This document shows positions 16,367-24,477 of a stretch of DNA of 64,000 nt, one piece after another; position 1 is the stretch's first letter, and the number at the start of each line of letters is the position of its first letter. Origin of the DNA: Thermomonas sp. (GTDB lineage: Bacteria > Pseudomonadota > Gammaproteobacteria > Xanthomonadales > Xanthomonadaceae); NCBI RefSeq assembly GCF_023953935.1, contig NZ_JAMLIW010000004.1:124001-188000 (forward strand). The letters run 5' to 3'. The position numbers and the translations under genes are program-made. Under the pieces are notes generated by a model. That model did not search any database. It saw only the letters and a list, made by a program, of their open reading frames with translations, and was not told the origin of the DNA.

Positions 16367-18457
16367 ATGGAAAAGATGCCGCGCTACTACCGGTTCGAGG
16401 GCTACGCACTCGACACCCTGCGTCGCGAGCTGCGCGATTCCGACGGCGCCCTGGTGCCGCTGACCGCCAAGGCCTTCGATGTCCTGTGCGCCCTGATCGA
16501 ACGGCACGAGGCGGTCGTCGGCAAGGAGGCCCTGCTCGCGGAGGTCTGGCCCGGCCGGGTGGTGGAGGAAAACAACCTGACCCAGGCGATCGCAGCGCTG
16601 CGCCGCGCGTTCGGCGTCAACGCGCACGACCGTCGCTTCCTCCTCACCGTGCCGGGGCGCGGCTACCGGTTCGTGGCCACCTTGACTGAAGACGCGGAGG
16701 CGTCGTCGATTGCACCAGCCCCGGCACCAACCGTTGCCCCGGAACGGGTGCCAACCCCGGAACACGCCGGGGAACAGGCATCGGATCCGCTTCCGGAGCT
16801 GGAGCCAGTCGCGGTACCCGCAAACGAAGCGGGCACGGGTCCGGACGGCCAGCCGAGGCCGACACCGGCCACGTCGCAACGCTCGCATCGCCATCTCTTG
16901 CTGTTTGCAGGGGCGCTGTTGATCGCCACCATCGCGGGTGCCGGGTGGCTCTGGCAGCGTGCGTCACCGCCCGCTGCGGGTTCAGTCGTGAAGCCGATCG
17001 CGGCCCCGGTGGCGCCGGCAGGCAGCATCGCCGTGCTGCCGCTGGTGAACGCGAGCCAGGACCGGGAACAGCAATTTTTCTCCGACGGGCTCAGCGAGAA
17101 CCTGATCAACACCCTGTCGAGCTTCGATGGCCTGAAGGTGATCGGGCGCAGTTCCTCGTTTCGTTTCCGCGACAGCCGGGAGGGCAGTCACGCGATCGGG
17201 GCCAAACTCGGCGTCGCCTATCTGCTGTCCGGCAGCGTCCAGCGGATCGACGATCATGTCCGGGTTTCGATCGAAGTGGTCGATACCGCCGACGGCCACA
17301 CGCTGTACGCACAACGATTCGACCGGCCCTACAAGGACCTGTTCGCCCTGCAGGACGACATCGCACTGGCGGTGGCGGGCGCGCTGCTCGGCAGGCTGCC
17401 GCACGTGCACAGCATGGTCGGCGTGGTCGAATCGGGGCATCCGGCCAGCGGCAATCTCGAGGCCTACAACGCCTTCCTGCGCGGCGCGCACGCGATACTG
17501 GGCAACACCCGCAAGGCGATCGAGCATTTTGCCGAGGCGGTCCAGCTGGATCCGGAGTACGCGCAGGCCTGGCTTTGGCTGGGCTTCAGTCGCGCCATCA
17601 GCGCCCGCTATCTGGAGCAGGGCGAGGCCCTGCGTGCGACCTGCGCGCAAGCGCGCGAGGAAATCGAAACCGCGATCCGGCTGGCCCCGGAGTATGGATT
17701 GGGCTATTCCGCGCTGGCGGTTCAGCGCACCTCCTGCGATTACGACTGGAAAAGCGCGCTGGATCTCTTCGACAAGGCCCTGCCCCGGGTCTCGGTCACC
17801 AGTCCCGTCCATGGCCAGTACAGCCGCTTGCTGGCGTCGCTGGGCCGGGTGAACAAGGCGATCGCCGAGCGCAACCGGCATCTCGCCGCCGATCCGCTGA
17901 CCGAGGACGGCATCTATTGGTTGTTCCTCATGCAGGCATCGCTCGGGCGTCTGGACGACGCCGAATCCAGTCTGCACCGGTTGCAGGAGCTGTCGGCACC
18001 GGAAGACGTCGCCTGGTATTCCGACGAACAATCGTACTTGTCGCTGCTCCGCGGCGATCCGGCAACCGCGTTGGCGCAGGCCCAGGCCATTCCGCCGGGC
18101 AGCGTGCGGGATCGGGCGGTGGCGCTGGCGCTGCAGGCCGGCGGCAATGTCGGCGAAGCCGATGCCGCCTTGCGGCGCCTGATCGAAAACGACGGCAACA
18201 CGACAAGTGGCAGTTATTACATCGCTCGCGCCTATGCGCTGCGTGGCGATGCCGATGCCATGTTCGAGTGGCTGGAGCGCGACTGGACGAATCACGGCGT
18301 CGCCGCCTACCAGATCCTGTTCGACCCCCTGCTGCTGCGTTTCCGCAACGATCCCCGCTTCGCCGCGTTTTGCGCCAGGGCGGGATTGCCCGCCGCGGAG
18401 ACCAGCGAGGCGTTGGGCATCGACCGGATTCAGGCGCTCGGTCGCGGCGGACATTGA
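16367..18457 (+). CDS. CadC-like transmembrane transcriptional regulator with TPRs
   Basis: A 696-residue one-component regulator. An OmpR/PhoB-type winged helix spans residues 5-105 (PLTAKAFDVLCALIERH, VVEENNLTQAIAALRRAFG, VPGRGYRFVA). A Pro/Glu-rich linker leads to one transmembrane helix at about 176-196. The periplasmic part begins with a TolB/FlgO-like domain (SIAVLPLVNAS, FFSDGLSENLINTLS, YLLSGSVQRIDDHVRVSIEVVD; about 215-340) and ends with a TPR array (about 370-680). Proteins of this type bind DNA while sensing periplasmic signals. It is divergent from the four secreted-protein genes, which are plausible targets. Confidence 0.85.
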   Translation: MEKMPRYYRFEGYALDTLRRELRDSDGALVPLTAKAFDVLCALIERHEAVVGKEALLAEVWPGRVVEENNLTQAIAALRRAFGVNAHDRRFLLTVPGRGYRFVATLTEDAEASSIAPAPAPTVAPERVPTPEHAGEQASDPLPELEPVAVPANEAGTGPDGQPRPTPATSQRSHRHLLLFAGALLIATIAGAGWLWQRASPPAAGSVVKPIAAPVAPAGSIAVLPLVNASQDREQQFFSDGLSENLINTLSSFDGLKVIGRSSSFRFRDSREGSHAIGAKLGVAYLLSGSVQRIDDHVRVSIEVVDTADGHTLYAQRFDRPYKDLFALQDDIALAVAGALLGRLPHVHSMVGVVESGHPASGNLEAYNAFLRGAHAILGNTRKAIEHFAEAVQLDPEYAQAWLWLGFSRAISARYLEQGEALRATCAQAREEIETAIRLAPEYGLGYSALAVQRTSCDYDWKSALDLFDKALPRVSVTSPVHGQYSRLLASLGRVNKAIAERNRHLAADPLTEDGIYWLFLMQASLGRLDDAESSLHRLQELSAPEDVAWYSDEQSYLSLLRGDPATALAQAQAIPPGSVRDRAVALALQAGGNVGEADAALRRLIENDGNTTSGSYYIARAYALRGDADAMFEWLERDWTNHGVAAYQILFDPLLLRFRNDPRFAAFCARAGLPAAETSEALGIDRIQALGRGGH

Positions 18458-18640
18458 ACCGCGACGAGGCGATTTTCCGGCGGCCGAATGTGCCGCTGGC
18501 GTCACATTCGATTCCGCAATGCAGCATCGCTCCCATTCAGTTTTCTGCGTTCCGCCGCTGCCGACTCCCGGAACCCCGCGCCGCAGGCCGGTGTCAGCCA
18601 GGGACGCCGAAATGCAAGCCGGCTGGGGCGAATTTTCGCG
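18458..18640. other. intergenic stretch with an 8-bp inverted repeat
   Basis: Downstream of the CadC-like gene and upstream of the nrdJ promoter. The only clear structure is a perfect inverted repeat, CGAATGTG at 18485-18492 and CACATTCG at 18503-18510, with a 10-bp spacer. It lacks a T-run. No coding potential of its own was seen: open frames here are shadows without ribosome sites. Confidence 0.4.
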
Positions 18641-18668
18641 TTGACTCCGATCGACGGCGTGGTAAGGT
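18641..18668 (+). promoter_or_regulatory. probable sigma-70 promoter of nrdJa
   Basis: TTGACT (18641-18646) and TAAGGT (18663-18668) separated by 16 bp, about 290 bp upstream of the nrdJa start. The palindrome at 18683-18698 would lie just downstream of the transcription start, in a repressing position. Confidence 0.5.
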
Positions 18669-18682
18669 CATCCCGGTTGAAG

Positions 18683-18698
18683 CCACAACATGTTGTGG
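18683..18698. promoter_or_regulatory. NrdR-box-like operator
   Basis: A perfect 16-bp palindrome, CCACAACATGTTGTGG. It agrees with the NrdR consensus (aCaCwAtATaTwGtgt) at 12 of 16 positions by my alignment, including the central AT and both CA/TG arms. NrdR is the ATP/dATP-sensing repressor of ribonucleotide reductase genes; usually two boxes occur in tandem, and only one is evident here. Confidence 0.6.
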
Positions 18699-18958
18699 TC
18701 GCAAGTGCGGGCAAGCCCAAGGGCTACGGTTTCGGGGTGACCTGGGGGATGGCTTCCTGTTGGGAGCGGGCGGCATCGAGGGCGGCGCCGACGCGGGGAA
18801 TCCAGGGGTGGCGGCAAGGGGGCCACACGGCCGCGGTTTGCGCGGTCACGGCAGCGCCATCGCGTCCCGGTGACGATGCGACCGGCAAGTACAGGAACGA
18901 GCACCAACACGGACGCGGCACACTGGCGCGAGTACAACGATCAGGAGCAACAACGAAC
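18699..18958 (+). other. long 5' leader of nrdJa, possibly structured
   Basis: About 260 nt between the operator and the nrdJa start without a credible gene. Visible hairpins are AGCC-CAAG-GGCT near 18716-18727 and CCGCG-GTTTG-CGCGG at 18831-18845, extendable by a G-U and a G-C pair. I looked for a cobalamin riboswitch because the enzyme is B12-dependent and did not find the B12-box sequence. A different structured leader remains possible. Confidence 0.35.
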
Positions 18959-21109
18959 ATGAGCAGGGCGAGGCTGGAAGCGGTGGCCACGGAAGCAAAC
19001 CAGGATATCCCGATGCAGCCGGCATCGGTGGACATCTGGGACAAGAAATACCGCCTCAAGACCAAGCGCGGCGTCGCCCTCGACGCCGACATCGACGGCA
19101 CCTACCAGCGCGTCGCCAAGGCGCTGGCCGAGGCCGAGCCCACCGTCGAGTTGCAGCAGTACTGGCAGGAGCGCTTCACCTGGGCGCTGCGGCGCGGCGC
19201 GATCCCGGCCGGGCGCATCACCTCCAACGCCGGGGCGCAGGAGCACAAGCCGGCCACCTCGACGATCAACTGCACCGTCTCCGGCACCATCACCGATTCG
19301 ATGGACGGCATCCTCGAAAAGGTCCACGAGGCCGGCCTGACCCTGAAGGCCGGCTGCGGCATCGGCTACGAGTTCAGCACCCTGCGCCCGCGCGGCGCGT
19401 TCGTGGCCGGCGCCGGTGCCTACACCTCCGGGCCGATGTCGTTCATGGACATCTTCGACAAGATGTGTTTCACCGTCTCCTCGGCTGGCGGTCGCCGTGG
19501 CGCGCAGATGGGCACCTTCGACGTCAGCCATCCGGACGTGAAGGACTTCATCCGCGCCAAGCGCGAGGACGGGCGGCTGCGCCAGTTCAACCTGTCGCTG
19601 CTGATCACCGACGGCTTCATGCAGGCGGTGGAGGACGACGCCGACTGGCCGCTGGTGTTCCCGATCAACGCCAAGGAGCGCGGCGACATCGCGCTGGACG
19701 ATGCGACGCAGGTGGCCTGGCGCGACTGGCCGCTGCACGAGAACTACATCGTCCGCGACGACGGCCTGGTGGCCTGCAAGATCTACGGCCACATCAAGGC
19801 GCGTCACCTGTGGGACATGATCATGGTCTCGACCTACGACTACGCCGAGCCGGGCTTCATCCTGATCGACCGCGTCAACGCGATGAACAACAACTGGTGG
19901 TGCGAAACCATCCGCGCCACCAACCCCTGCGGCGAGCAGCCGCTGCCGCCCTACGGCGCCTGCCTGCTGGGCTCGGTCAACCTCACCAAGTTCGTGCGCC
20001 ATGCCTTCACCGAGCAGGCCGAGTTCGACTGGGAGGAATACAAGGAAGTGGTGCGCGTGTTCACCCGCATGCTCGACAACGTGGTCGAGGTCAACGGCTT
20101 GCCGCTGCAGCGCCAGCGCGACGAGATCGCGCGCAAGCGCCGCCACGGCATGGGCTTCCTCGGCCTGGGCAGCACCCTGACCATGTTGCGGATGAAGTAC
20201 GGCAGCGCGGAAAGCTGCGAGTTCACCGAGGCCATCGCCCGCGAAATGGCGGTGGCCGGCTGGGAAACCGGGCTGGCGCTGGCGCGCGAGAAAGGCCCGG
20301 CGCCGATCATGGACGAGGCCTTCGAGGTGACCGCCGAGATGCTGCGCAAGCGCCCGGAAATGGCGAAGGATGGCTGGAAGGTCGGCCAGCAGATCGAAGG
20401 CCGGGTGCTGCACGCGCGCTACAGCCGCTACATGCAGCAGGTGGCCAAGGTCGCGCCGGAGCTGGTGGACGAGCTGGCCGAGGTCGGCTGCCGCTTCACC
20501 CACCACAGCTCGATCGCGCCCACCGGCACCATTTCGCTGAGCCTCGCCAACAACGCCAGCAACGGCATCGAGCCGAGCTTCGCCCACCACTACAGCCGCA
20601 ACGTGATCCGCGAAGGCAAGAAGTCCAAGGAAAAGGTCGACGTCTATTCCTTCGAGCTGCTGGCTTACCGCGAGCTGGTGAACCCGAAGGCGATGCCGTT
20701 CTCCGACGATGCCGCGACCCGGCTTCCGGAGTATTTCATCAGCGCCGACGACATCAGCCCGAAGGAACACGTCGACGTGCAGGCGGCGGCGCAGATCTGG
20801 GTGGATTCATCCATCTCCAAGACCGCCAACGTCCCCACCGACTATCCCTACGAGGATTTCAAGGACATCTACCGCTACGCCCACCAGAAGGGGCTGAAGG
20901 GCTGCACCACCTTCCGCTTCAACCCGGCCGCCTTCCAGGGCGTGCTGGTCAAGGAATCCGACCTCGAAAACACCACCTACCGGTTCGAACTGGACGATGG
21001 CACGGTGATCGAGGCCAAGGGCAATGAGCAGATCGAATACGACGGTGAGCTGCATACCGCCGCCAATTTGTTCGACGCCCTGAAAGAGGGCTATTACGGG
21101 AAATTCTAG
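18959..21109 (+). CDS. nrdJ: adenosylcobalamin-dependent ribonucleotide reductase, large part (NrdJa)
   Basis: A 716-residue class II reductase that makes deoxyribonucleotides, using adenosylcobalamin to generate the thiyl radical. The start at 18959 (MSRARLEAVATEANQ) has AGGAG upstream. Visible elements are the substrate-site Cys in STINCTVSGTI, the glycine-rich AGCGIGYEFSTLRP, the catalytic N-P-C-G-E motif at residues 322-326 (TNPCGEQPLPPYGACLLGSVNL) and PTGTISLSLANNASNGIEP. The C-terminal redox Cys pair of full-length NrdJ is absent; it is supplied by the separate NrdJb at 21736-22539, as in Pseudomonas. Regulation by NrdR is inferred from the upstream palindrome. Confidence 0.93.
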   Translation: MSRARLEAVATEANQDIPMQPASVDIWDKKYRLKTKRGVALDADIDGTYQRVAKALAEAEPTVELQQYWQERFTWALRRGAIPAGRITSNAGAQEHKPATSTINCTVSGTITDSMDGILEKVHEAGLTLKAGCGIGYEFSTLRPRGAFVAGAGAYTSGPMSFMDIFDKMCFTVSSAGGRRGAQMGTFDVSHPDVKDFIRAKREDGRLRQFNLSLLITDGFMQAVEDDADWPLVFPINAKERGDIALDDATQVAWRDWPLHENYIVRDDGLVACKIYGHIKARHLWDMIMVSTYDYAEPGFILIDRVNAMNNNWWCETIRATNPCGEQPLPPYGACLLGSVNLTKFVRHAFTEQAEFDWEEYKEVVRVFTRMLDNVVEVNGLPLQRQRDEIARKRRHGMGFLGLGSTLTMLRMKYGSAESCEFTEAIAREMAVAGWETGLALAREKGPAPIMDEAFEVTAEMLRKRPEMAKDGWKVGQQIEGRVLHARYSRYMQQVAKVAPELVDELAEVGCRFTHHSSIAPTGTISLSLANNASNGIEPSFAHHYSRNVIREGKKSKEKVDVYSFELLAYRELVNPKAMPFSDDAATRLPEYFISADDISPKEHVDVQAAAQIWVDSSISKTANVPTDYPYEDFKDIYRYAHQKGLKGCTTFRFNPAAFQGVLVKESDLENTTYRFELDDGTVIEAKGNEQIEYDGELHTAANLFDALKEGYYGKF

Positions 21110-21116
21110 GGGCGCT

Positions 21117-21134
21117 GCGGGCGGTTGCGCCCGC
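21117..21134. terminator. hairpin after nrdJa
   Basis: A perfect 7-bp stem GCGGGCG / CGCCCGC with a GTTG loop, 8 bp after the nrdJa stop. No T-run follows, so it may only partly reduce transcription into the histone-like gene. Confidence 0.4.
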
Positions 21135-21208
21135 CGCGCACGACGGCGCTTTCGGGTATAGCATCGCGGCGTGGGATCAGCCCACGAGGCCCCGCAAGGA
21201 GAGGGCAC

Positions 21209-21649
21209 ATGAGCAACGGAAATCAGGTTGTCAATGCGTTGTCCGATGCCGTTGAGAGCGGCAAGGAAAAGTTGGCGGAAGTGCGCGAGGCGGCATCGGT
21301 AGCCGCGAACCAGACGCTCGAGAAGGTCAAGAAAGCCACCACGCGGGCGAAGAACGCGGCCGGCGCGGCCAAGAAGGCCGTGGAGAAGAAGGTCGCCACC
21401 GCCAAGCAGAAGCTCACCGCCGCCGGCGCCGACGCGCGCAAGCAGGCGCAGACGCTCAAGGACAAGGTGGCCGGCAAGAAGGCCGCGAAGAAAGCGGTGA
21501 AGAAGGCGCCGGCGAAGAAGGCGGCGGCAAAGAAGGCCGTGGCCAAGAAACCCGCGGCAAAAAAAGCACCGGCCAGCAAGGCCCCGGCAAAGAAAGCACC
21601 GGCCAAGAAAGCGGCAAAGAAAGCGGCAAAGAAAGCCGCGAAGAAGTAG
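21209..21649 (+). CDS. lysine/alanine-rich histone-H1-like protein
   Basis: A 146-residue very basic protein with an AAGGAGAG ribosome site. Residues 1-70 form a predicted helix (MSNGNQVVNALSDAVESGKE). From about residue 90 it becomes low-complexity repeats of the type AAKKAxxKKAPAKKA up to the C-terminus. Such H1-like tails bind DNA non-specifically (compare AlgP/HU-extension and Hc1-like proteins); the N-terminal helix recalls phasin-like proteins. It lies between nrdJa and nrdJb, all on the same strand, which is unusual because the two halves of the reductase are normally adjacent. Confidence 0.75.
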   Translation: MSNGNQVVNALSDAVESGKEKLAEVREAASVAANQTLEKVKKATTRAKNAAGAAKKAVEKKVATAKQKLTAAGADARKQAQTLKDKVAGKKAAKKAVKKAPAKKAAAKKAVAKKPAAKKAPASKAPAKKAPAKKAAKKAAKKAAKK

Positions 21650-21664
21650 GCCATTTCCAACCGT

Positions 21665-21687
21665 CCGCCCGGCAGCGCGCCGGGCGG
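21665..21687. terminator. GC-rich hairpin after the histone-like gene
   Basis: A perfect 9-bp stem CCGCCCGGC / GCCGGGCGG with a five-base loop (AGCGC), 16 bp after the stop codon. It has no T-run. It may separate the expression of the abundant histone-like protein from nrdJb. Confidence 0.45.
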
Positions 21688-21735
21688 GCGCCCGGTTCAT
21701 CCACAGCAACAGCACCTAGGCAGGTTCCAGGTTCC

Positions 21736-22539
21736 ATGACCGTCAGGATCACGAAGAAAATCAAGGGCTATTCCGTCGTCACGCCGGAAGATCGGGCGCG
21801 TGCGGCGGAAGATGCGATGGACGCGGTGGTGGAGACGGAAGACAACGTCATCCACATGCACGAGCGCATCGAGCGCCCGGAAGTCCTGATCGGCTCCACC
21901 TACAAGATCAAGTCGCCGCTGGTCGAGCACGCGATGTACGTCACCATCAACGACATCGTGCTCAACGCCGGCACCGAACACGAGCTGCGCCGCCCGTTCG
22001 AGATCTTCATCAACTCCAAGTCGATGGAGCATTTCCAGTGGATCGTGGCGCTCACCCGGATCATGTCGGCGGTGTTCCGCAAGGGCGGCGACGTCACCTT
22101 CATCGTCGATGAAATGAAGGCGGTGTTCGACCCGCGCGGCGGCTACTTCAAGGCCGGCGGCGTCTACATGCCCTCGCTGGTGGCCGAGCTGGGCAGCATC
22201 ATCGAAGAGCACCTCAAGTCGATCGGCCTGTTGCACGACCCGGACATGAGCGATGCCCAGCGCGCGTTGATCGCCGAGAAGCGCCGCGCCTACGAAACCC
22301 GCTCAAAAAAAAACGCTGAAAATCGCCCGCTAGGCGCCGGCACCGCCGGCGAGATGGGGGGCTCGATGCTGGAGGAAGATGGCCGCGCGGATGCCGACGA
22401 CGAGGCGGTTGCCATCACCGGCGAAGGCACCAGCTTCCCGCCCTCGGCCAGCATGTGCCACAAGTGCAGCACCAAGGCGACGGTGCTGATGGACGGCTGC
22501 GCCACCTGCCTGAACTGCGGCTACAGCAAGTGCGGATGA
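21736..22539 (+). CDS. class II ribonucleotide reductase C-terminal subunit (NrdJb)
   Basis: A 267-residue protein. Residues 40-160 form the TSCPD-type domain (EVLIGSTYKIKSPLVEHAMYVTIND, FEIFINSKSMEHFQWIVALTRIMSAVFRKGGD). The C-terminus has CHKCS and CATCLNCGYSKCG, which includes a zinc-ribbon-like set of Cys pairs and the terminal redox Cys that re-reduce the active site of NrdJa. In Pseudomonas aeruginosa NrdJa and NrdJb are adjacent genes and both are needed. The 3' end overlaps the convergent xthA gene by 19 bp. Confidence 0.85.
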   Translation: MTVRITKKIKGYSVVTPEDRARAAEDAMDAVVETEDNVIHMHERIERPEVLIGSTYKIKSPLVEHAMYVTINDIVLNAGTEHELRRPFEIFINSKSMEHFQWIVALTRIMSAVFRKGGDVTFIVDEMKAVFDPRGGYFKAGGVYMPSLVAELGSIIEEHLKSIGLLHDPDMSDAQRALIAEKRRAYETRSKKNAENRPLGAGTAGEMGGSMLEEDGRADADDEAVAITGEGTSFPPSASMCHKCSTKATVLMDGCATCLNCGYSKCG

Positions 22540-23327
22540 GGCGTTTGCGAACCTGAAAGACCGGCCAGCTGCACCCACGCCGGCGTGTGATCGCTGGGGC
22601 GCTCCCAGCCGCGCGGCGTCTTGTCGATGCCCGCCGCGTTGACGTGCGTTTTCAGCGCATCCGACACCAGGGTCAGGTCGATCCGCAGACCCAGGTTGCG
22701 GCGGAACGCCGCCTGCCGGTAATCCCACCAGCTGAACATCGCCGCATCGTCGTGCAGCAGGCGCAGGCCATCGTGCAGACCCAGCGCCAGGAGCTGCTTC
22801 AGCGCATTGCGCTCGGCGGTCGAAGTGAGAATGTGATCATCGTTCCACACCGCGGCATCGGGCACGTCGCGGTCGTCCGGCGCGATGTTGAAATCGCCCA
22901 GCACGACGAGGCGCGGATGCGCCTTCAATTCATCGGCCAGCCAGCCGTGCACCGCATCCAGCCAGCGCAGCTTGTAGCTGTATTTGTCGGTGCCCACGTC
23001 CTGCCCGTTGACCACGTACAGATTGACCACGCGCACGCTGCCCACCGTGGCGGCAATCGCCCGTGCCTGCGAATCATCGAAGCCCGGGATCGCGATTTGC
23101 ACGTCGCCGATGGACTCACGCGCCAGGATTGCCACCCCGTTGTAGGTCTTCTGCCCGTGGAACACGCTGCGATAGCCGGCTTCCGCCAGCGCGTCATCGG
23201 GGAATCGGTGGTCTTCCAACTTGGTTTCCTGCAAACCCACCACGTCCGGCTGGAATTCGCGCAGCCAATCGAGCAATTGCGGCAAGCGTACGTTGAGTGA
23301 ATTGACGTTCCAGCTGGCGATTTTCAT
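22521..23327 (-). CDS. xthA: exodeoxyribonuclease III
   Basis: A 268-residue AP endonuclease / 3'-5' exonuclease of the EEP fold. The signature motifs are SWNVNSLNVRLPQLLDWL, GLQETKLEDHRFP, VVLGDFNIAPDDRDV (Mg-binding), FSWWDYRQAAFRRNLGLRIDLTLVSD and the terminal catalytic SDHTPAW. It cleaves abasic sites during base-excision repair in the cytoplasm. Its start overlaps the queG stop by four bases, so they form an operon. The convergent overlap with nrdJb is short. Confidence 0.93.
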   Translation of the reverse strand: MKIASWNVNSLNVRLPQLLDWLREFQPDVVGLQETKLEDHRFPDDALAEAGYRSVFHGQKTYNGVAILARESIGDVQIAIPGFDDSQARAIAATVGSVRVVNLYVVNGQDVGTDKYSYKLRWLDAVHGWLADELKAHPRLVVLGDFNIAPDDRDVPDAAVWNDDHILTSTAERNALKQLLALGLHDGLRLLHDDAAMFSWWDYRQAAFRRNLGLRIDLTLVSDALKTHVNAAGIDKTPRGWERPSDHTPAWVQLAGLSGSQTPHPHLL

Positions 23328-24421
23328 GGGAGGATTCCATTGGCTTCCCGGTGCTTTTCATCCTGCTGCGCCAGCGCCCACAACACATGTTCGCGCACCA
23401 CCTCGGAAGGGTGGTCGAGGCGGGTGTTGAGGGCCGCGACCACGTCCGGTGCGTAGGCGGCGTTGCCCAGGGCAATTGCGATGTTGCGCAGCCAGCTTTC
23501 GTAGCCGGCGCGGCGGATCGACATGCCTTCGGTTTTGGCGAGGTAGGTGGCTTCGTCCCAGGCGAACAGGTCGGCCAGCTGCGGGCCTTCCAGGCCGCTG
23601 CGTGGGGCGAAGTCGGCTTCCATGGTGATCTGGGCGTATTTGTTCCACGGGCAGACCAGCTGGCAGTCGTCGCAGCCGAAGATGCGGTTGCCCATCAGCG
23701 GCCGCAGTTCTTCATCGATCGAGCCCTTGTGCTCGATGGTGAGGTAGGCGATGCAGCGGCGGGCGTCGAGCTTGTAGGGTGAGACAATGGCGCCGGTGGG
23801 GCAGGCGGTGATGCAGCGGGTGCAGCTGCCGCAGTAGTCGGGCACCGGGGCGTCGATGGGCAGCGGCAGGTCAGTGAGGATTTCGCCGAGGAAGAAGTAC
23901 GAGCCGGCGCTGCGTGAGAGGGTGAGGGTGTGCTTGCCGCGCCAGCCCAATCCGGCTTTCTGCGCCAGCGGTTTTTCCATGATCGGCGCGGAATCGCAGA
24001 AGGCGCGGTAGCCGAACGGACCGACGTGGGCCTGGATGCGGTCGGCGAATTTCTGCAGGCGCTTGCGCAGGACCTTGTGGTAGTCGCGGCCCAGAGCGTA
24101 GCGCGAAATGTAGGCCTTCCGATCGTCCTTGAGCACCTCCCAGGCCTGTTTGATGTTGGCTTGGGCGAAATTCATGCTCACGCAGATGGCGCGGATGGCG
24201 CCGGCGTGCAGGGTGTCCGGGTGGCTGCGCATGTGGGCGCGGTCTTGCAGCCACGTCATGCTGCCGTGGTGGCCGGCGGCAAGGTATTCGTGCAGGACCG
24301 ACTTCGGCCTCGCTCAGGTCAAGGGAGTAATGCCGATGTCCTGGAAACCGAAGTCCACCGCCCAGCGCTTGATGTTGGCGGCGAGCTGGGCGTAATCGAT
24401 CGGAGCCGGGGTTTCGGGCAT
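23324..24421 (-). pseudogene. queG: epoxyqueuosine reductase, broken by two compensating indels
   Basis: QueG reduces epoxyqueuosine to queuosine in tRNA using cobalamin and two 4Fe-4S clusters. The C-terminal 311 residues are intact, with the ferredoxin-type motif CGSCTRCITACPTG, a second set of Cys (CDDCQLVCPWN) and HEAT-like repeats at the end. The N-terminus (MPETPAPIDYAQLAANIKRW, start 24421) is in the same frame, but a base appears missing near 24317 (GIT then DLSEAE in another frame) and one extra base is present near 24303 (EAE then SVLHEYLAAGHHG). Restored, the protein would be about 365 residues, normal for the family. I judge the indels to be sequence errors rather than decay. Confidence 0.85.
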
Positions 24422-24477
24422 GCGGACAGTTTAGGCCGCGGCGCGTCCTGCGGCAGCCGGTCCGGTCTGGTCGGGCG

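Noticed and set aside
18699..18958. Cobalamin riboswitch upstream of nrdJa
   Set aside because: The B12-box consensus and its flanking conserved elements are not present by eye.
18488..18958. N-terminal extension of nrdJa to 18488
   Set aside because: The added ~157 residues do not resemble the family and would cover the promoter and NrdR-like palindrome; the ATG at 18959 has a ribosome site.
21209..21649. Lysine-rich frame as a low-complexity artefact
   Set aside because: It has a strong ribosome site, a non-repetitive N-terminal helix and codon use like its neighbours, and H1-like proteins are known in this group.
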